Positions 44,059 to 53,087 are shown, numbered from the stretch's first letter. The stretch is DNA of 64,000 nt from Streptomyces geranii (GCF_002954775.1 NZ_PJME01000005.1:124001-188000), one strand, 5' to 3'. Numbers and translations are program-made. The notes: generated by a model from the sequence alone, not told the origin.

Positions 44059-44747
44059 CTCAGCGGTCCCCCCACTGTCGTTCGTGTCGCGAGTTCGTCC
44101 AGCGCGGGCGCCTCCGCCGCGCGCAGCCGCCTGGCCGGGCTCCCGACCCAGACCTCGCCCGGCGGGACGTCGCCGAGCACGGTGCTTCCCAGGCCGATCT
44201 GCGACCAGGCGCCGACCGTCGTGCCCTCCCTGACCAGGGCCCCGGAGCCCACATAGGCGCCGCGTTCGAGTCGTACGCCGCCGCCGAGCCGTACGCCGGA
44301 GGTGATCGTGACGAAGTCCTCGACCACGTCGTCATGGGTGAGGACGGCCTGCGGCATCACGGCGACATGCGCGCCGACCTGTACGGCGGCGGTCAGGACG
44401 CAGTGCGCGAGCAGGACCGAGCCGGGGCCGACCCGCGAGGTCGACGACACGGCCGCCGTCGGGTGGATCACCGTGGCGTAGCGGTCCAGGGGGAGGCCGA
44501 ACCTGCGGACCAGTCGGGCGCGGGCCGCGTAGTCCCTCGGGTTGCCCACGCAGATCACCACGCGGGCCCCGGTCAGCTCGTGCACCAGGTCGCAGCCGCC
44601 GAGCACCGGCACGCCGTCGACCTCCGTGCCGTGCAGGTCGGGGTTGTCGTCGAGGTGTCCGAGCAGCTCGAATTCGCCTGTGTCCCGTACGGCCTGTGCG
44701 GTCTCCCGGGCGAAACCGCCCGCGCCGACGATCAGCAGCCCGCTCAT
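44055..44747 (-). CDS. NeuD/PglD-family sugar acyltransferase
   Basis: A 230-residue two-domain acyltransferase. A Rossmann-like N-terminal part (L-L-I-V-G-A-G-G-F-A-R-E-T-A) binds the UDP-sugar, and a hexapeptide beta-helix follows from about residue 95 (V-I-H-P-T-A-A-V). The conserved catalytic His is in V-L-T-H-D-D-V-V-E-D. PglD members N-acetylate 4-amino sugars. Its overlap with the upstream aminotransferase (ATGA) suggests they act in sequence, as PglE and PglD do. Confidence 0.87.
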   Translation of the reverse strand: MSGLLIVGAGGFARETAQAVRDTGEFELLGHLDDNPDLHGTEVDGVPVLGGCDLVHELTGARVVICVGNPRDYAARARLVRRFGLPLDRYATVIHPTAAVSSTSRVGPGSVLLAHCVLTAAVQVGAHVAVMPQAVLTHDDVVEDFVTITSGVRLGGGVRLERGAYVGSGALVREGTTVGAWSQIGLGSTVLGDVPPGEVWVGSPARRLRAAEAPALDELATRTTVGGPLR

Positions 44748-45883
44748 CCATGGGCCTGTTCGCGCAGCGCCGCCACGACCCGGTCCTGCTGGGCCTCGGT
44801 CATGGTGTGGAAGAGGGGCAGGATCAGCGAGTCGCGGCTGATCCGTTCGGTGACGGGCAGCGGCGCGCTCGGGTGGTCCGCGTAGGCGGGTTCGAGGTGC
44901 GAGGCCATGATCCCGCGCCGGGCGGAGACCCCGGCGTCGGCGAGCGCGGCGAGCAGGTCGTCGCGGCCGACGGGGAAGTCCTCGGCGAGCAGCACCCAGT
45001 AGGACTGGAAGTTGCTCTGCCCGTGCGCGGGGTCGGTCACGGGGGTGAGGCCGGGGATGTCCGCCAGCAACTCGTCGTAGCGGGCCGCCAGTTCGCGGCG
45101 GCGGGCGATCATCGTGTCGAGCTTGCCGAGCTGGACGAGGCCGATGGCGGCCTGGACGTCCGTCATGCGGTAGTTGAAGCCGACTTCCAAGTAGCTTTCC
45201 AGGACCGGCTTGTTGCTGGCGTGGCGCTCGGCGGCCGAGGCGTTCATGCCGTGCTCGCGCAGTCGGCGCAGCCGGGCCGCCCACTCGGCGTCGTCGGTGG
45301 TGATCATGCCGCCCTCGCCGGTGGTGACCACCTTGCGGGGGTGGAAGGACCAGGCGGCGATCAGCGCGCCGTGCCCGACGGGCTTGCCGCCGACGGTCGA
45401 GCCGATGGCGCAGGCCGCGTCCTCGACCAGCGCGAGGTCCCACTCGGCGCAGGCGGCGCGCAGCGCGTGCACGTCGGCCGGGACCCCGCCCTGGTGAACG
45501 GCGAGTACGGCCTTCGTGCGGGGCGTTCGGACCGCGTCCACGGTGGCCGTGGTGAGGTTGCCGGTGGCGGGGTCGACATCGGCGAACACCGGTTCGGCAC
45601 CGACGTAACGCACGGCGTTGGCGGTGGCGATGAACGACAGCGAGGGGACGACGACCTCGTCGCCGGGCCCGATCCCGAGGGCGACGAGCGAGAGGTGCAG
45701 GCCGGTGGTGCAGGAGCTGACGGCGATGCCGTGCTCGGCGCCCACCCGCTCGGCGAAGGCCCGCTCGAAGGCGGCGACACGGGGGCCCTGGGCGACCCAC
45801 CCGGACAGCACCGCGTCGGAGGCCGCCTTCGCCTCCTCCTCGCCGAGCCAGGGGATCATCACGGGGATGCGGTCGGTGCTCAC
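44744..45883 (-). CDS. DegT/DnrJ/EryC1-family sugar aminotransferase, PglE-like
   Basis: A 379-residue PLP aminotransferase. Lys184 lies in S-F-H-P-R-K-V-V-T-T-G-E-G-G, the hallmark of C4-specific sugar aminotransferases of the PglE/PseC/perosamine-synthase type. S-S-C-T-T-G-L-H-L-S-L binds phosphate. The GTG at 45883 overlaps the epimerase stop (GTGA) and has AGAGGAG about 11 nt upstream. It likely transaminates a 4-keto nucleotide sugar. A 4,6-dehydratase to supply that substrate is not obvious in the window. Confidence 0.87.
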   Translation of the reverse strand: MSTDRIPVMIPWLGEEEAKAASDAVLSGWVAQGPRVAAFERAFAERVGAEHGIAVSSCTTGLHLSLVALGIGPGDEVVVPSLSFIATANAVRYVGAEPVFADVDPATGNLTTATVDAVRTPRTKAVLAVHQGGVPADVHALRAACAEWDLALVEDAACAIGSTVGGKPVGHGALIAAWSFHPRKVVTTGEGGMITTDDAEWAARLRRLREHGMNASAAERHASNKPVLESYLEVGFNYRMTDVQAAIGLVQLGKLDTMIARRRELAARYDELLADIPGLTPVTDPAHGQSNFQSYWVLLAEDFPVGRDDLLAALADAGVSARRGIMASHLEPAYADHPSAPLPVTERISRDSLILPLFHTMTEAQQDRVVAALREQAHG

Positions 45884-46866
45884 TTGGCGGACTCCTCTGA
45901 AGGGGAGCGCTCCGCACGCCACCACTCGACCAGGTCCTTCAGGCCCGTACGCAGGTCGATCTCGGCCCGGAACCCGAGCCGTTCGGCGGCCTGCGAGGTG
46001 TCCGCGAGGCGCCGGGTCACGCCGTTCACCGCGCGGGCGGGCCCGTGCTCGGGCTCAAGGCCGGACGCGCCCATCGCCTCCAGGAGGCCCTGGGCGAGTT
46101 CCTTGAGCGAGGTCTCCGTGCCGCTGGCGACGTTGAACACCTCGTCCGTCAGGTCCGACTCGGCGGCCAGGACGTTGGCTCTGGCGATGTCGCGGACGTC
46201 GACGAAGTCCATGGTCTGGGCGCCGTCGCCGAGGATCAGCGGCGGCTCGCCCGCCTCGATGCGCTCCATCCAGCGGATGAGCACCTCGGTGTAGAGGCCG
46301 TGGATGTCCATCCGGGGGCCGTAGACGTTGAAGTAGCGCAGAGCCACGTAGTCCAGTCCGTACATGGCGTGGAAGCTGCGCAGCTGGCCTTCGTTGAAGG
46401 CCTTCGCGGCGCCGTAGAAGGTGTCGTTGTTGTACGGGTGGTGGCGCTCGGTCGTCGGGAAGGTCTCGGCCATGCCGTAGACGGACGCCGAGGACGAGGC
46501 GATCACCTTGGCGACTCCGGCCTGGGCCGCCGCCTCCAGGACGTTGAACGTGCCGTCGACCATGACCTCGTTGGCGAGCCGGGGCTCCTCCGCGCACTGC
46601 GTGATACGGATCGCCGCGAGGTGGAACACCAGGTCGGCGCCCTCGGTGACCTTCCGTACGGTGGCCGCGTCCCGGATGTCGCCCTCGACGATCTCCACGA
46701 CACCGCTGGGCAGCGCCTTGGCGAGGTTGGCCCGCCGGCCGCGCACGAAATTGTCGAGTACGACGATCTCGCGGGCGCCGCCCTCGGCCAGCAGGTCGAC
46801 CAGGTTGGAGCCGATGGTGCCCGCTCCCCCGGTGACCAGGATCTTCTTGCCTCGTACGCTGCTCAA
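45880..46866 (-). CDS. NAD-dependent epimerase/dehydratase (extended SDR)
   Basis: A 328-residue extended SDR with T-G-G-A-G-T-I-G-S-N (NAD loop), the F-H-L-A-A strand, S-S-S-A-S-V-Y-G and Y-G-A-A-K. The S-x-S-V-Y-G motif lacks the acidic pair T-D-E found in 4,6-dehydratases. That favours a UDP-glucose/UDP-GlcNAc 4-epimerase or a decarboxylase. It starts with TTG at 46864-46866 behind GAGAGGG, 8 nt upstream; no ATG or GTG is better placed. The downstream aminotransferase overlaps its stop. Confidence 0.85.
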   Translation of the reverse strand: MSSVRGKKILVTGGAGTIGSNLVDLLAEGGAREIVVLDNFVRGRRANLAKALPSGVVEIVEGDIRDAATVRKVTEGADLVFHLAAIRITQCAEEPRLANEVMVDGTFNVLEAAAQAGVAKVIASSSASVYGMAETFPTTERHHPYNNDTFYGAAKAFNEGQLRSFHAMYGLDYVALRYFNVYGPRMDIHGLYTEVLIRWMERIEAGEPPLILGDGAQTMDFVDVRDIARANVLAAESDLTDEVFNVASGTETSLKELAQGLLEAMGASGLEPEHGPARAVNGVTRRLADTSQAAERLGFRAEIDLRTGLKDLVEWWRAERSPSEESAK

Positions 46867-46928
46867 CTGCGCTGCCCTCTCGGTCAGTCGGACTGTCGGT
46901 GAAGTGGAACGGTCGGTGCCCGGCGCGG

Positions 46929-48065
46929 TCAGTGCCCGGCGCGCAGGCCGACGACCGCGCCCTTGAACTCCAGGCTCCGGGAGGCCGCCTCCAGGATGTC
47001 CAGCACCCTGAGGCCCGCCCGGCCGTCGGTCAGCGGCGCCCGGCGTTCCCTGATGGCGTCGCCGAACTCGTCGACCATGCTGCGCAGGGCTTCCTTCTCG
47101 CCGATGGCGGGGGCGACCATGTCGCCGGAGCGGTAGGAGATGAGCATGTCCCGGCGCTCGTCGTCGCCGATCTCCTGGGGCGCGGCCAGGTCGACGCCCC
47201 GGTCGAAGATCGCCACCCGCTGGGCGGGGTTGAGGTCGTCCCAGATCAGGGTGCGCTTGGCGCCGCCCACCATGGTGGTGCGGACCTTGGTCGGCGAGAG
47301 CCAGTTGACGTGCACGTGGGCGATGGCCCCGGTGTTGAGCTGGAGCGTCAGATAGGCGACGCAGGCCTGTCCGGCCCCGATCGGGTCGGCCCCGTGGGCG
47401 GCGACGGCGACCGGCTCGACGTTGTCGGGGAGGATGAAGTCGAGGATCGACAGGTCGTGCGGGGCGAGGTCCCACATCACGTCGATGTCCTTCTGGACGA
47501 GCCCGAGGTTGATCCGGACCGAGTCGACGAAGTGGATCTCGCCGAGTTCCCCGGAGCGGACCAGTTCCCGGATCCGGCCCACGGCGGGCGTGTAGCAGTA
47601 GGTGTGGTCGCACATAAGGGTGAGCCCGCGCTCCTCGGCCTCGGTGACCAGGCGCAGTCCGTCGGCGTAGGTCGCCGCGAGGGGCTTCTCCACGAGGACG
47701 TGCTTTCCGGCGCGCAGGGCGGCGAGCGCGATGTCGAGGTGCGTACCGGCGGGCGTGGCCACGGCGATGGCGTCGACGGTGGGGTCGGCGAGGACGGCCG
47801 CGTAGTCCGCGGTGGCCTGGACCGTCGAGTAGCCGCCGAGGACGCGCTGGGCGCGGTCCACGTCGAGGTCGCACAGCCAGCGCAGCCGGAACCGGTCGCT
47901 GGCCTGGAAGTTGCGGACAAGGTTGGGGCCCCAGTAGCCCGCCCCGACGACCGCGACCCCCAGCGGCTCCGTACCCGACGGCTTCGTGCCCGACGGCCCC
48001 GTACCCTGCGTCACTTGATTCTTCTTCCGTCGGTCCGGGTGGTCCAGTTGGTCAGGTCGGTCCAT
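46929..48065 (-). CDS. Gfo/Idh/MocA-family oxidoreductase, WbpB/WlbA type
   Basis: A 378-residue NAD-dependent sugar oxidoreductase. The Rossmann loop is V-A-V-V-G-A-G-Y-W-G-P-N and the family motif E-K-P-L is in K-H-V-L-V-E-K-P-L. W-D-L-A-P-H-D-L-S carries the catalytic His region. WbpB/WlbA oxidises C3 of UDP-GlcNAcA; the aminotransferase at 42946 would use the product. About 35 Pro/Gly/Ser-rich residues precede the fold. The start shares one base with the upstream stop (TGATG). Confidence 0.87.
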   Translation of the reverse strand: MDRPDQLDHPDRRKKNQVTQGTGPSGTKPSGTEPLGVAVVGAGYWGPNLVRNFQASDRFRLRWLCDLDVDRAQRVLGGYSTVQATADYAAVLADPTVDAIAVATPAGTHLDIALAALRAGKHVLVEKPLAATYADGLRLVTEAEERGLTLMCDHTYCYTPAVGRIRELVRSGELGEIHFVDSVRINLGLVQKDIDVMWDLAPHDLSILDFILPDNVEPVAVAAHGADPIGAGQACVAYLTLQLNTGAIAHVHVNWLSPTKVRTTMVGGAKRTLIWDDLNPAQRVAIFDRGVDLAAPQEIGDDERRDMLISYRSGDMVAPAIGEKEALRSMVDEFGDAIRERRAPLTDGRAGLRVLDILEAASRSLEFKGAVVGLRAGH

Positions 48066-49501
48066 CAGTAGGCCCCCGTTCCGCGCACCACCGCGGATCC
48101 GGTGCGCGCCAGGATCGTCAGGTCGAGACCCAGCGACCAGTTGTCGACGTATCCGAGGTCGAGCCGGACCGCCTCGTCCCAGGGCAGGTCGGAGCGTCCG
48201 CTGACCTGCCAGAGCCCGGTGAGACCGGGCTTGACCAACAGCCGGCGCTTGACCTCCGGGGTGTACTCCTCGACCTCCTCGGGCAGCGGGGGCCGGGGGC
48301 CGACGAGCGACATGTGGCCCTTGACCACGTTGAGCAGCTGCGGCAGTTCGTCGAGCGAGCTGCGCCGCAGGAAGGAGCCGAAGCGGGTGATCCGCGGGTC
48401 CTCCTTCACCTTGAACAGCAGCCCGTCGCTGTTCTCGTTGAGGTGCTCCAGCTCGGCCCGCAGGTTCTCCGAGTCGGGCCGCATGGTGCGGAACTTCAGC
48501 ATGGTGAAGTGGTCGCCGTAGCGGCCCACGCGCTGCTGCCGGAACAGGGTCGGTCCGGAGCTGTCCAGCCGCACGATCAGGGCGATCGCCATCATCGGCA
48601 GCGCGAGGAACGCGAGGAGCAGGGCCGCGAGGGAGCGGTCCAGGAGTTCCTTGGGCAGCCGTGCGGCCGGGGCGAGGTTCGGTGCCTGGATACGTACGAG
48701 CGGGACCCCGTTGGTGGGCCGGATCGCGAGCCGTGAGGCGGTCACGTCGGTCAGTACGGGGGCGAGCAGGAACTCGACGCCCTGTACGGCGGCCGTCCAG
48801 GACATCCGGCGCAGCACGGAGGCGTCGCTCTCGGGGACCGGGAGGGCGACGACGGTTCCGATGCCCAGGGCCCGGACGACGTTCTCCATGTCGCCGACGC
48901 CACCGAGGACGGGGAGCCCCAGCTTGCGGATCTCGGAACGGTTGCGCGGATCGCTCAGGCAGACACCCGCGATGTCCAGCTCCTGTTCACCGCCGCGGCG
49001 CAGTACGGCGACCAGTTCCTGGATGCCGTGCGACGGTCCGACCAGCAGCGTCGTGCTCTGGTCGCGGCCCCGGGCCCATCTTCGGTGCAGGCGGCGACGG
49101 AGCGCGTAGCGGCCCGGTACGGCGAGCGCGGCGACCGGAATTGTGGCCATGAGCATGTCATGGAGGAGTCCCGGGTCGTGCGCGACCAAGTAGTACCCGG
49201 CGGCCAGCGCCGGCAGCGCCACGGCCCCGCGGAGCACCCGTCGGTACTCCTCGGCGCCCACGCCCAGGGCTTTGCGGTCGTAGGAACGATGGACGAGCAT
49301 GGTCACGATCCACGTCGGGGGCAGCACCAGGGCCACCGCCCAGCGGTCGAAGGCCGCGTGGATCAGGAAGGCCGCGAGAACGGCCGCCAGGCCGTCGGTG
49401 ACCAACAGGGAGAACCGATACTTCTGCTCCCAATGTCTTCGGCGTGCCGCCGGATTCCGGCGTTCCACAACGAGTTGCTCAGGCGTGACCTCAATGGTCA
49501 T
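48065..49501 (-). CDS. Polyprenyl glycosylphosphotransferase (WcaJ/WbaP-type initiating enzyme)
   Basis: A 478-residue membrane enzyme that transfers a sugar-1-phosphate to undecaprenyl phosphate and starts the repeat unit. Four N-terminal hydrophobic helices (about 30-135) and a CoA-binding-like domain (150-270) precede the catalytic domain: a membrane segment near 285-310, then F-R-Q-Q-R-V-G-R-Y-G, M-L-K-F-R-T-M-R, and the L-D-E-L-P-Q-L-L-N motif with the catalytic Asp-Glu pair. K-P-G-L-T-G-L-W-Q-V-S-G-R ends the core. It is the first gene of the leftward sugar operon. Confidence 0.93.
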   Translation of the reverse strand: MTIEVTPEQLVVERRNPAARRRHWEQKYRFSLLVTDGLAAVLAAFLIHAAFDRWAVALVLPPTWIVTMLVHRSYDRKALGVGAEEYRRVLRGAVALPALAAGYYLVAHDPGLLHDMLMATIPVAALAVPGRYALRRRLHRRWARGRDQSTTLLVGPSHGIQELVAVLRRGGEQELDIAGVCLSDPRNRSEIRKLGLPVLGGVGDMENVVRALGIGTVVALPVPESDASVLRRMSWTAAVQGVEFLLAPVLTDVTASRLAIRPTNGVPLVRIQAPNLAPAARLPKELLDRSLAALLLAFLALPMMAIALIVRLDSSGPTLFRQQRVGRYGDHFTMLKFRTMRPDSENLRAELEHLNENSDGLLFKVKEDPRITRFGSFLRRSSLDELPQLLNVVKGHMSLVGPRPPLPEEVEEYTPEVKRRLLVKPGLTGLWQVSGRSDLPWDEAVRLDLGYVDNWSLGLDLTILARTGSAVVRGTGAY

Positions 49502-49791
49502 GCTCCCCCCACCACATGCGCGGCTACCCCCCGACCGAAGTGCCCATCACGCAGCGGCACTGGAAAGCGAGGGAGCGTGACAGCGGTTCCCCAACCGCCT
49601 CATGCCCCCCAGCATGCTTGTACTGCAAATGCTCAAAACAATGCACAAAGCCGTACCGTGACACGCAGTCAAGGACAAGTTCCCCACCCAAACCGGTCCG
49701 GCGGCACTCAATCTAGACCACGGGACGCAGTCACGGGAACGGTTGAACGAAACACACATCGCATTAGTGACACTGGCGGCATACTGCCCAC
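49502..49791. other. 290-nt divergent intergenic region
   Basis: The region between the initiating transferase and the rightward GT2 gene must carry promoters in both directions. A minus-strand TTGACT (near 49669-49674) is a possible -35 but has no good -10. AGCAT/ATGCT half-sites lie around 49612-49635. On the plus strand, GCATACT at 49780-49786 is a -10 candidate immediately before the GTG of the next gene. No open frame is supported. Confidence 0.35.
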
Positions 49792-50640
49792 GTGACGAGC
49801 ATCGTGATCCCGGCCCACAACGAGGCCCAAGTCATCGGACGACTCCTGGATTCGCTGCTGGCCGACTCCACCGAGGACGAGACCGACGTCGTTGTCGTGT
49901 GCAACGGCTGCACGGACGACACGGCACGGATCGCGGCCACGCGGGGCCCACGCGTACGGGTGGTCGAAATACCGACCCCCTCCAAGCATGCGGCCCTACG
50001 GGCGGGCGACGACCACGCACGCGGCTTCCCCCGGGTCTACGTGGACGCCGACGTGGTGATCTCGGGCGCCGACATACGGGCATTGATCGAACCCCTGAAC
50101 GACGACACCTCGGATGTCCTCGCCACCGCACCGGAGCGAGAGATTCCACTGCAGGGGTGCTCGTGGCGGGTGCGCGCCTACTACCGGGTCTGGCAACGTT
50201 TGCCTGCCGTTTGCGAAGGGTTGTTCGGGCGGGGCGTGATCGCCGTGTCCAAAACCGGTCATAACCGAATCGCCGCGCTGCCTCCGCTGATGGCGGACGA
50301 CCTGGCCGCGTCCCTGGCGTTCGCCCCGGGTGAGCGGCTCGTGGTCGGCGGGGCGAGTGTCGTGGTGCATCCGCCGCGCACCTGGTCCGACCTGATGAAA
50401 CGGCGCATCCGGGCCGCTGTCTCCACGGCCCAGGTCGAGCAGCACCAGGGCCCGGAGGACGCCTCGGCCCGCACGAGCGTCGCGGACCTGAAAAGCATGC
50501 TCCGCCGGGAGCCGCGGCTCGTGACCAGTGTCGTAGTCTTCCTCGCGGCGGCGGTCGCCGCCCGGCGGGGGGCCAGGAAGGCCGTCCGCGCACAGGACTT
50601 CGGGACCTGGCTGCGGGACGAGAGCAGCCGGCAGAACTGA
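49792..50640 (+). CDS. GT2-family glycosyltransferase
   Basis: A 282-residue GT2-like enzyme with I-V-I-P-A-H-N-E-A-Q-V-I at its start, C-N-G-C-T-D-D-T and the acidic motif V-Y-V-D-A-D-V. P-L-M-A-D-D-L-A is the acceptor-side acidic segment. There is no Shine-Dalgarno sequence before the GTG; the -10-like CATACT ends about 6 nt upstream, which fits a leaderless mRNA. A C-terminal hydrophobic helix (about 240-258) suggests membrane association. The MFS gene follows after 26 nt. Confidence 0.87.
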   Translation: MTSIVIPAHNEAQVIGRLLDSLLADSTEDETDVVVVCNGCTDDTARIAATRGPRVRVVEIPTPSKHAALRAGDDHARGFPRVYVDADVVISGADIRALIEPLNDDTSDVLATAPEREIPLQGCSWRVRAYYRVWQRLPAVCEGLFGRGVIAVSKTGHNRIAALPPLMADDLAASLAFAPGERLVVGGASVVVHPPRTWSDLMKRRIRAAVSTAQVEQHQGPEDASARTSVADLKSMLRREPRLVTSVVVFLAAAVAARRGARKAVRAQDFGTWLRDESSRQN

Positions 50641-50666
50641 TCGCACCGCACCTGGAGTTCTCGATC

Positions 50667-52052
50667 ATGTATCTCACCGACCGCTCCGCACCCGCAGCGC
50701 AGACGGACACCGAACCGGCCCGAAGACGCGGCGCGGGGCGCAGGGTCGCCCCGGTGGTGTTCGTCCTGGGGACGGTCAGCCTGATAACCGACATCTCCTC
50801 GGAGATGGTCACCGCGGTCCTGCCGCTCTACCTCGTCACCACCCTCGGCTTCACCCCGCTGGCGTTCGGCACCCTCGACGGCGTCTACAACGGCGTCAGC
50901 GCGCTGGTCCAGCTCACCGGCGGTCATCTCGCCGACCGAGTGCGCAACCACAAGCTCATGGCCGGGCTCGGCTACGCCCTTTCCGCCGCGTGCAAACCTT
51001 TGCTTCTGCTAGCCGGAAGCATCGCCACACTCGGTACGGTCCTCGCCCTGGACCGCACCGGGAAGGGCCTGCGCACCGCCCCGCGCGACGCGATGATCTC
51101 CCTCTCCACCCCGGCCGAGAAGCAGGGCCGCGCCTTCGGTGTGCACCGGGCGATGGACACCACCGGCGCCATGCTCGGCCCCCTGGCCGCCTTCCTCATC
51201 CTGAGCGTGGCGGTCGACGGCTACGACGCCGTGTTCGGGGTCAGCGCGTGCGTCGCCGTGCTCGGCGTGCTCGTACTCGTCCTGTTCGTCCCCAGCCGCC
51301 GGCAACAGGCCGAGCAGGCACGCGAGACACACGCGGAAACGGGTGCGGAAGCAAGCAAGGAAACAAGTGCCGAGGCAAATGGCGAAGTGGACGCCGAGGC
51401 GGGTACGGCCGCCGGTCGGCCGCCGGTGCGGGTGCGGGACGCGCTGGCTCTGCTGCGGCTTCCGCGCCTGCGGGCGCTGGCGGGCTGTGCCGCGCTGCTC
51501 GGGCTGACCACGGTCAGCGACGCGTTCGTCTATCTGCTGCTGCAACGGCGCGCGGGCATCGCCGACGCGTGGTTCCCGCTGCTGCCGCTGGGCACCGCCG
51601 TCGTGTTCCTGCTGCTTGCCGTGCCCGTCGGCGCGCTGGCCGACCGGATCGGGCGCCGGACGGTGTTCCTCACCGGACACCTGGGGCTGCTGATCGCCTA
51701 CGCCCTCCTCCTCTGGGCCCCGGACACGCCCGCCCTGCCCTTCCTCGTCCTCGCCCTGCACGGCATGTTCTACGCGGCCACCGACGGCGTGCTCCCGGCC
51801 GCGCTGGCCGACATCGTGCCCGAGCAGCTGCGCGCGACCGGTCTCGCCATCGTCGGCACCAGCCAGGCGCTGGCCCGCTTCTGCTGCTCACTGTCCTTCG
51901 GCGCCGCCTGGACGCTGTGGGGCGACAGCGCGGCCCTGGCCGGATCGGCGGTCGGGCTGCTGTGCTGCGCGGCCGTCGCGGCCTTCGTACTGCGGCCGAG
52001 GGACCCGATCACCACCACAGTCACAGAACCAGAACCACAGGGATCCAGATGA
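50667..52052 (+). CDS. MFS transporter with acidic low-complexity loop insert
   Basis: A 461-residue major facilitator with about 11-12 helices. The first half has S-L-I-T-D-I-S-S-E-M and the loop R-T-G-K-G-L-R-T-A-P-R-D, which mark a drug/efflux-like subfamily. Between helices 6 and 7 an insert of about 30 residues alternates Glu, Ala and Thr (E-T-H-A-E-T-G-A-E-A). The second half has G-A-L-A-D-R-I-G-R-R-T. It overlaps the next gene by ATGA, so the beta-propeller protein and this transporter are made together. Substrate is unknown. Confidence 0.87.
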   Translation: MYLTDRSAPAAQTDTEPARRRGAGRRVAPVVFVLGTVSLITDISSEMVTAVLPLYLVTTLGFTPLAFGTLDGVYNGVSALVQLTGGHLADRVRNHKLMAGLGYALSAACKPLLLLAGSIATLGTVLALDRTGKGLRTAPRDAMISLSTPAEKQGRAFGVHRAMDTTGAMLGPLAAFLILSVAVDGYDAVFGVSACVAVLGVLVLVLFVPSRRQQAEQARETHAETGAEASKETSAEANGEVDAEAGTAAGRPPVRVRDALALLRLPRLRALAGCAALLGLTTVSDAFVYLLLQRRAGIADAWFPLLPLGTAVVFLLLAVPVGALADRIGRRTVFLTGHLGLLIAYALLLWAPDTPALPFLVLALHGMFYAATDGVLPAALADIVPEQLRATGLAIVGTSQALARFCCSLSFGAAWTLWGDSAALAGSAVGLLCCAAVAAFVLRPRDPITTTVTEPEPQGSR

Positions 52053-53071
52053 CATCGCTGCGCCGCCGCCTGCTCATACTCGTCACGGGCGTGCTGCTCC
52101 TCGCGGGCCTGGGAACCGGCGTCGTCCTGCACGCCGCCGACCGCGCGGAGCAGGCCAACAAGCCGCAGAAGGGCGGCCCCGCGGTCAGCTCGGGCCGGCT
52201 GACCCTCGACCAGAAGAGCCGGCTGACCTTCGTCAACTCGGCCGCCGGACCGCACCGCACAGCGGTCGCCTCGGTCCCCTCGGCCGACCCGGGCGCCGGC
52301 CGGACCGCCTCGGACCTGAAGTGCGTACGCTTCTACGCCGCGGCCGGCACCGGCGTCTGCCTCCAGTCCGTCCCCGGCGTCCTCAAGCAGAGCAACCGCG
52401 CCCTCCTCCTGGACGCCGACCTGCGCACGGTGCACACCTACGCGCTCGCGGGCACCCCCAGCCGGGCCCGGGTCTCCCCCAGTGGCCGCTTCGCCGCCTG
52501 GACGGTCTTCGTCTCCGGGGAGTCCTACGCGTCGGCCTTCTTCTCGACCCGCACGTCGATCCTGGACACCCGGACGATGAAGCTGATCCCCAGCCTGGAG
52601 ACGTTCGCGATCACCCTGGACGGCAAGTCGTACCGCGCCTCGGACGTCAACTTCTGGGGCGTCACCTTCGCCGCCGACGACGACACCTTCTACGCCACCC
52701 TCAACACCGCCAACAAGACCTACCTGGTGAAGGGTTCGATCTCCCGCCGCTCGGTCACCACGATCATCGAGAACGTGGAGTGCCCGTCCCTCTCCCCCGA
52801 CGGCACCCGCGTCGCCTTCAAGAAGCGGGTCCTGTCCCGGACGGCCCTCTGGCACGAGTACGTACTCGACCTGAAGACCCTCAAGGAGACGGCCCTCGCG
52901 GAACGCCACAGCGTCGACGACCAGGCCACCTGGCTGGACGACGACACCATCGCGTACGCCCTCCCGACCGACGGCAAGGTGGGCAGCAGCGACCTGTGGA
53001 GCGTGCCGGCGAACGGGACGGGCAGCCCCCGCCTGCTGATCGCGGGGGCTTCGTCACCGGCTCCGCTGTAG
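52049..53071 (+). CDS. Membrane-anchored TolB-like beta-propeller protein
   Basis: A 340-residue protein with one N-terminal membrane anchor or signal (about 7-28). WD40/TolB-like blades follow, seen as recurring S-P-S-G-R-F-A-A-W, L-S-P-D-G-T-R-V-A-F and D-D-Q-A-T-W-L-D-D-D-T-I-A-Y. Such extracytoplasmic propellers usually bind partners or sugars rather than catalyse. It is co-translated with the MFS transporter. Function is unknown; a role in export of the glycan or a related compound is an inference from position. Confidence 0.8.
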   Translation: MTSLRRRLLILVTGVLLLAGLGTGVVLHAADRAEQANKPQKGGPAVSSGRLTLDQKSRLTFVNSAAGPHRTAVASVPSADPGAGRTASDLKCVRFYAAAGTGVCLQSVPGVLKQSNRALLLDADLRTVHTYALAGTPSRARVSPSGRFAAWTVFVSGESYASAFFSTRTSILDTRTMKLIPSLETFAITLDGKSYRASDVNFWGVTFAADDDTFYATLNTANKTYLVKGSISRRSVTTIIENVECPSLSPDGTRVAFKKRVLSRTALWHEYVLDLKTLKETALAERHSVDDQATWLDDDTIAYALPTDGKVGSSDLWSVPANGTGSPRLLIAGASSPAPL

Positions 53072-53087
53072 CCGTCCGTCGGGTTGT

